DNA from: Thuidium tamariscinum
Lineage: Eukaryota; Streptophyta; Bryopsida; Hypnales; Thuidiaceae
Direction: 5' to 3'
DNA length: 64,000 nt
NCBI GenBank assembly: GCA_947034885.2
Contig: OX344755.2
Span: 8,062,501-8,126,500, forward strand
Both the position numbers and the translations under genes were made by a program. The notes under the pieces were generated by a model. That model was not told the DNA's origin. It did no database searches and was given only the letters and a program-made list of their open reading frames with translations. Positions within the stretch are counted from its first letter, which is position 1, and each line of letters opens with the position of its first letter. Positions 58,563 to 64,000 of this stretch are shown here, in pieces.

Positions 58563-59993
58563 TGCTTTCTCTGTGCAGGTGAAGAATGGGTGTGAAGAAC
58601 ATTTTGCATGCAAAATTCTTATCTTGAGCATGTTGTTTTCAAGTCTCAATAGTATCGCTTCACCACAAATTGATGCTCCTGCTTTCACCCCTCATGTAGT
58701 GTATAGTAGGATTTTCAATTGATTTGTGGCTCTATGGTTTGTAGTATTCTTTTCTCTAGGGTCTAGGTATTATGAATGGCGGTTTATAGAAATGTTGATG
58801 ATGTTTGTGATTGCTAGAATTTTTGATGCATTTGAGAAATTGTTGGATCAATTGTTTTTGGAACTTTTGATCATCCAAGTTTGAAAGCAGTTGATTGATT
58901 CAAATGAACTTATATGTGGCTTTTTTTTATGCATGGGTTCTAGAAATGTGCATTGGAAAATTACCCCAGCTAAAGTTGTGTAAGTAATTTTCATTCTCCA
59001 CTGAACACAAAAAGCAGTGTTACACCTTCTTTATGGAGAATGGCTCCTAATTGGCTCTTCTTTTTACACTACAACTTCTTCTTCATAGGAGTTTCATTCT
59101 CATAGAAAGTGTGACAACCCCTAATAAATTTGGCTTTTCCAAATTTGTCATAGTTATTTCTCTGTCATACTTGATTTTATTTCAAATTGTCAACATCAGT
59201 TACAAACCTAAGGACTAATAGAACTATAAATGTGCATGTTGAATATAAGGTAGGTGCAATCTAAAGCCACAATTTTTTCTACCATGGATATTTTTTTATT
59301 AGATTGGTGACATTTTTATATTTTCTAATTAGTAAGTGATAGGAGATTTCAATGCTCTGATAGGAGAATCAAATCATTCCATAACAAAGATTTAATATGA
59401 CTAAGAACTTAAAAAGTGTCTTTCATTAAAAATTGTACTAACTCAAATGATTAGGATATTATACCACTATACTATAAGTTTCACAAGTGAAGAAACAACC
59501 CAACATAGTCCACCTCCAAAGAACATACCTCTCAACTTTGGTGCATTTTCATACCCTAACACAAAATTTGAGTCATATCTTCTAAAAACTCTAAGTTCTT
59601 GTCAATCCGTTGAGATCAAATAAATTTGATTCACCTATACAAAAATATCCAAGAAAACTTCCAAAGTCATAATTTAGTAATTCTATGAAGTACAATTAAA
59701 TTGTTGTTGAAACAAAAAGATTGAAATCTAGAGAGTATAAAATGCTTTTAAGTCTATAAATTGCATTTGCAATGGTTAAATAACCTTGGTAACAAGAATA
59801 GCGACACAAAAGGTTGAATCAACTTGAATTTGGATTGTTTTTTTGCAACTAGGGTTGAAATTCGACCTCACCGTGCATTGAACAAATATTTGCATTAACT
59901 TAAAAAGTCATCACTACCAATGTCTTTTCTATGTGATGATACATAACCCTCTTCATTTCAACACTCGTATATGGGTTTGTTGTATCCATGTGA
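58563..59993. other. AT-rich spacer
   Basis: No gene. ATAAGGTAGGTGCAATCTAA at 59,247 resembles an end of the TA-type AGGTAG elements without a visible partner. Confidence 0.4.
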
Positions 59994-59995
59994 TA

Positions 59996-60341
59996 AGGTA
60001 GCAACATCCATAACTATTACTATAAATTGGCAAGTAGAGTGCCTTTAAATTGTCTCCAAGCATACCTTGAAACTATCACCCATTCTTAATTTCAATTGGT
60101 AAACCCTGAATTTTTTAGATTTTGTTATGAGAATCAAGGTAGATTTATTAGAGTTCAATATATGGGGCCCTAGTGAGTTCTACTTTGAAAATTCATAGAA
60201 ATTAGATGCTTTGTCCAAAATTCTATTTTTTTTAAATTCGTGATTTTCAATTGCTAATACTGTAAAAATATTTTCTCAAGAAAAAGATACCTTTCACTCT
60301 ACTAAATTGCTTATTTTGACGGTTTATGGGTGCTCCTACCT
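59996..60341. mobile_element. TA-type AGGTAG element, 346 bp
   Basis: Ends TA|AGGTAGCAACATCCATAAC and GGTTTATGGGTGCTCCTACCT|TA are imperfect inverted repeats. The interior matches the relic at 49,430-49,790. Confidence 0.7.
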
Positions 60342-60498
60342 TATACATCTTGTAAGGCAAGTTTCAAGTTGTCTTATCAATGTAACTCAAATATTACATA
60401 GCAAGTATAATGATCTTACATTCACGTTCACAAATTCAAAAAAAGAGCATGAACATTGTGAAATTATTAGTTGATGTTGGCAATAAGGCATGTCATTA

Positions 60499-60756
60499 GA
60501 AGAAATTTGAGGGCATTACAGGGCCGTTTCAGGTCTGTTCCCCAAATGGCTCCCAATGCCACTATCCGTTGTCAGGCCGGCTTTAATCAAAAAATAAAAT
60601 AAAATAAATTTTTTGGGTCTTGAAATATGAATATAAGTCTAAAAAAAATTAATTACATGGCAAAGTCGCAACCACATAGGATTCGAATTCACAAGGCAGA
60701 AATTGCGTTCCCACAGTCCAGGAAACTGCAGTCTCCTAATGCCCTCAAATTTCATC
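60499..60756. mobile_element. TA-type MITE, 258 bp (relative of the 332-bp family)
   Basis: Ends TA|GAAGAAATTTGAGGGCATTA and TAATGCCCTCAAATTTCATC|TA pair over 20 bases with one mismatch. Layout in reverse matches the 332-bp family: GGCCGTTTCAGG, GGCCGGCTTT, an A/T tract, CATGGC..ACCACATAGG and GCGTTCCCACAG. Confidence 0.85.
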
Positions 60757-60758
60757 TA

Positions 60759-61085
60759 AGGTAAGAGGTCCTATAATGGACCATCTAAGGGCTGAAACAG
60801 AATTTCAGGGAGGTAAAACCTCTAGAAATATTTTTCAGTAAATTTTCCTTGAAAAACAAGTAGAATTGACATCTAACCCAAGTGGTTTCATATTTTTCTG
60901 AGCTTTTTTGAATTAGTTATCAAACTGTGAAGTTGAAAGGGCATAGGGCTGTAAAATGGTGCCCTAGCTACAATGTACACTGTCAGTACATTGCTGAAGG
61001 CTATGAAAAAGCAACATGTACAACTACTATACATTTAAGATAGGGCACCATTTTAGAACCCGCTCCATTTAAGAGCCTTCTACCT
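60759..61085 (-). mobile_element. TA-type MITE, 327 bp, uninterrupted copy
   Basis: Ends TA|AGGTAAGAGGTCC and GAGCCTTCTACCT|TA. Reverse relative of 24,276-25,547 with an intact TTAA at 61,069-61,072 where the other copy carries the 0.95 kb insertion. Its left TA (60,757-60,758) is also the right TA of the neighbouring MITE. Confidence 0.9.
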
Positions 61086-61087
61086 TA

Positions 61088-61721
61088 ATGGCTTACTCAC
61101 CTTCTTCTCTCAATTGGTATGGGAACAAAATGAAGGAAAGCATGTGTGTTTGATTGCACTGCTTGGTTCTGGTAGTTCAACTTCTTCTTGTGCGGTACAT
61201 TTTACAAGACCCATGTACACCACAAGAATTTGTGGGCCAGCAATAGAGTCGTGCCTCTCATAGCTCCAGTTTCATTAGTCCATCTCAGTGTGAAGCTCAT
61301 GCTTGTCCTTGGAGGAGAACCGACTGGAGAACACTCAAAACTGGACCTGCAGGCACAGAGGGCCACACACTGCTGCGACTTTGTGTCTGTATTTGACCAA
61401 ATCAGCAGAAGCTAGACTAGGCAGTGAAAGCAATCACTGAGTAAAACTCTTAAAAATATATTATATTATATTAAGAAAAATTCTGCCAAACTGGCAGAAG
61501 CAAGGCAAAGGACACTGAGGCCGCATAACTTAATTTTAAGTGAACCCAAATTTGCAGTGGGTCCCCAAAATGATGCAAAATGGAGGTTGAAATCTTCCCC
61601 AAATGTACATAACTGCACCCCCTGACTGCCTGACAAATAGACCGCCGTCAAAGATGAATGGAGTGGGGTTCTGTTACTGTAATTCCGTCATCAAGGAGCT
61701 CAGTTCAGTTGGAGGACCCTA
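61088..61721. other. Mixed-composition spacer
   Basis: Moderately GC-rich with frames of 75 and 61 codons on opposite strands, neither recognised nor supported by splice signals. No gene is called. Confidence 0.35.
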
Positions 61722-62360
61722 AATCCTCCATTCGAAGGGTGCCCAGCAGGGTGCATTTACCTCAGGGGAAAACGCACATATTTTTTATTTTTTGCAAACA
61801 TACATACATACATTTTGAAACACATGGACAGTTTCCATTGCAGAGGAAAAAGTACAAAGAACCAGAGGCAAAGGCCTTGGCAAAAACATATATTTTTTCA
61901 AATTCTGAATTCATATAGGCCCCAAATTAGGTAGTGGAGATGTACATTAGAACATACCTTGGTATGGCCCAAAGGATCGGGGTGAACTGGCCCCTTGTTC
62001 GGCCACTCCAAGTAATTCTAGGGGTGCAAGTAAAACTTAAAGCCCCTTATTTTGTGCTTAACTGAATTACTATGCACCCATTCTCTAGCTAATAAGTAAA
62101 ACATAAAGCCCCCTATTTTGTGCTTAACTAAATTACTATGTACACATTCTGTAGCTAATTTGGGGCCTCTGATTGCAAATATGAATTCAGAATTTGGAAA
62201 AAACATATTAGAAAGAAAGAAGAAATTCCAGCGTTTTCCCAAGTGGCCGAGCGAGGGAGTCAATTCACCCCGGCCGCACAAAGTAAATTAGGGAGCTTTT
62301 TCTTACTTTTGTTCCGGAGAACGCAAAATTTACCCTGCTGGTCACTTCGAAGGGAGGATT
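61722..62360. mobile_element. TAAATCC-type TIR element, 639 bp, with nested element
   Basis: Left TA|AATCCTCCATTCGAAGGGTG then CCCAGCAGGGTGCATTTACC; right TTTACCCTGCTGGTCACTTC then GAAGGGAGGATT|TA. The paired ends extend about 40 bases with gaps and match the termini at 56,533-57,586. Confidence 0.82.
61980..62271. mobile_element. GGGTGAA-type TIR element, copy C (nested, about 290 bp)
   Basis: Left GGGGTGAACTGGCCCCTTGT then TCGGCCACT; right AGTGGCCGAGCGAGGGAGTC then AATTCACCCC. It carries a tandem duplication of about 60 bases around AAAGCCCCTTATTTTGTGCT (about 62,040 and 62,106). Its position inside 61,722-62,360 shows it inserted later. Confidence 0.78.
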
Positions 62361-63200
62361 TACTGTCCTGCAGTTCCGTCAGCTCAGTTCGCTCCGCGAC
62401 CGGCCCCACTCAGCTTCAGAGTCTCATGCATCCGGCTCATTTCAGCAGAGTCACATGACGAAGCACTCGGGACGCGTGTCGAACATAACTTCACTGCCAA
62501 ATTTAGCGGCAGCCACTCCAGGATCACTGAAAGAAAAAAGAAAGGCACTAAACTTAGCGGAGAAGATAGCGGGCGTTACAAATTCTGAATTTACGTTCCT
62601 GCCTAAATTTGCGGGCGATCGGATGTTGATACAAAAACCCTTGTCAAGAACAACTATTGTACAATTGATATAATTAACTCAGCACCCTGCACTTGACTTA
62701 TACAAGTCTTTGAGTTTCATTTCCCAACTAGAAAATCATTCAAAATTGTGAAGATTTTCTAAAAATAATTATTTTTTATAAAATTGAATTTGTCAGATTT
62801 TAACCTAGGTGCGATGGGAAATGATCTACTACTACGATGATCAACTACGAAGAGCCATGGAGGTGGGGTTTTCCTTCTCAAAGATTTTTGAGACCTTGTG
62901 TAGTTAGATTATTCTTAATCAATGAAACAAAGAAATGAAATAGGATCCAACAAAGTTTGTTTTTTCTTTCCATATTTCATTCTCGATAAAAGATTTGAAT
63001 CTTTCTTTGGAGATTGGGAAACAATATAACTTTGAGATTTACAAAGTGAAACCACTTGGCTTCACTGAATAAGGTAGAGACTAGAGAACGGTATACATTG
63101 GTTCTTTATACATAGTATTTTAATTTTTTTTTCTTTACTTTTGGTCTCCAGTAGACACTTGGTGATATTTTAACTAGGGTAAGTTGAAGAAATGAACAAA
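62361..63200. other. Spacer
   Basis: GC-rich to about 62,640, AT-rich after it. The reading frames here (71 and 72 codons) show no family resemblance. No repeat boundary is seen. Confidence 0.35.
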
Positions 63201-64000
63201 GTCAACAAACTTGAAAGAGGGAGGATGAATCATGAAGAATCTTCACAATAAACTTACTTGGCCAAGGCATCGTCATAAACAGTTCCCATAGAAAACGTAC
63301 AGCAAGGTGAGGGCCCAAGCAATTAATTAATACTTGTGGATGACGGAAGTTGTTAGGCGCAATTCTTCCACACAAGGTGGAAAAGCCAAGCCACAGGTTC
63401 CCGGATGGTGAATGAGAAAACCCTGATGGAAGGGGAACGGCCGATCCAGACGGTTGGCTCAAAAGGCCGGAAGCCCCAGCCACCACCATAACCCCAAACT
63501 CCAGCTCCGCCATAGCCATAATTTGTCTTCGACTCCCCCTCTCCTCTCCTCCTTCGACACGGTGCTCCCCTTCTTCTCGCTCCTTTCCTTTCCTTGTTTT
63601 TTCTTTTTCCCTTTTTATTCCTCCGTTTATTTCTGCGCTATGTATGCCAATCAATCTTGTGGTGGCCGGCACCTCTTTCTGTGACACTCTTCTCCGTCGC
63701 GCTTAGAGTAGATGTTCCGTAAGGCGACGTAGCTTTTATGCCTCCTTCGACTTCCACGGCGACGCGGGGAGCTCCCTGACGCCAATTCGGTCGAATTTGA
63801 GGAGGACTCTGTTTGTGTGTGTGTGTATGTGCGCGCGCGGGTGGGGTGGGGAAGTGATAGTACGTCGGACGGATTCGCGTCCACCGGGAGTGGCGGTACG
63901 CGTCGTGGTTTTGAGAACGCTCGGGAGGAGCCGGTACGGGAGTTTGCCATCGGGGATCCGAAGGGAAGCATGTGGCATTTGTGTATGGAGCTTGGCGAGC
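63201..64000 (+). promoter_or_regulatory. GC-rich right edge, possible promoter and first exon of the next gene
   Basis: GC content rises sharply from about 63,300 to the end, with C/T-rich tracts (63,530-63,620), a GT/GC dinucleotide run (63,812-63,841) and many CpGs, much like the exportin-7 leader. A plus-strand frame without a stop runs from 63,733 to the edge and ends FAIGDPKGSMWHLCMELGE; I do not recognise it. Overlapping minus-strand frames are also open, so the coding strand is not certain. Confidence 0.35.

Noticed and set aside
60680..60700. Pol III B-box-like sequence GAATTCGAATCC on the minus strand
   Set aside because: No A-box at a suitable distance and the site is not kept in the related MITEs, so neither a tRNA nor a SINE is supported.
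63202..63971. Minus-strand frames of 161 and 106 codons at the right edge
   Set aside because: Low-complexity Glu/Arg and Pro/Ser stretches in GC-rich DNA, overlapping the open plus-strand frame; no family recognised.
1..64000. CRISPR array, rRNA, tRNA or prokaryotic operon
   Set aside because: No regularly spaced short repeats, no recognisable cloverleaf or rRNA segments, and spliced plant genes throughout.

Overview
This window looks like nuclear DNA of a streptophyte (land plant or a close green relative). The left edge carries an RHL1-type gene, a plant topoisomerase VI accessory protein. Both protein genes have GT-AG introns, and the spacer DNA is packed with plant-style TIR transposons, including Stowaway-like and CACTA-type MITEs. 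I cannot name the species. Composition is strongly split: genes and a few short islands are near 50% GC, while the long spacers are very AT-rich.

Layout. About 1-4,000 (+) holds RHL1, missing its 5' end, in at least 12 small exons; one intron uses a GC-AG donor. From 4,000 to 15,100 is AT-rich spacer with a TTAA-flanked 0.9 kb element and a 1.39 kb near-perfect palindrome (10,815-12,204). From 15,145 to 16,395 are a three-unit tandem repeat and a GGATGAA-rich minisatellite that ends directly before a GC-rich promoter/leader. From 16,835 to 20,816 (+) is a complete exportin-7 (XPO7/RanBP16-type) gene, 1,054 codons in two exons. From 21,400 to 63,200 I find no credible protein gene. It is a dense, nested collection of short non-coding TIR elements. 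From 63,200 to 64,000 is GC-rich and may be the start of another gene that continues beyond the window.

The two genes are both nuclear but not obviously linked in function: RHL1 acts with DNA topoisomerase VI in endoreduplication, exportin-7 in Ran-dependent nuclear transport.

The main interest is the repeat layer. Paralogous empty sites inside this same window prove three insertion events: a TTAA duplication (element at 24,289-25,240, empty site at 61,069) and two TA duplications (26,195-26,467, empty site at 46,657; 57,246-57,335, empty site near 49,279). Many families with different terminal repeats share the TA target. One family keeps internal hairpins through wobble and covarying changes. 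The 1.39 kb palindrome and a 108-base near-perfect hairpin are candidate sources of double-stranded RNA. All coordinates come from reading by eye; TE superfamily names are inferences from termini and target sites, since no transposase gene was found.
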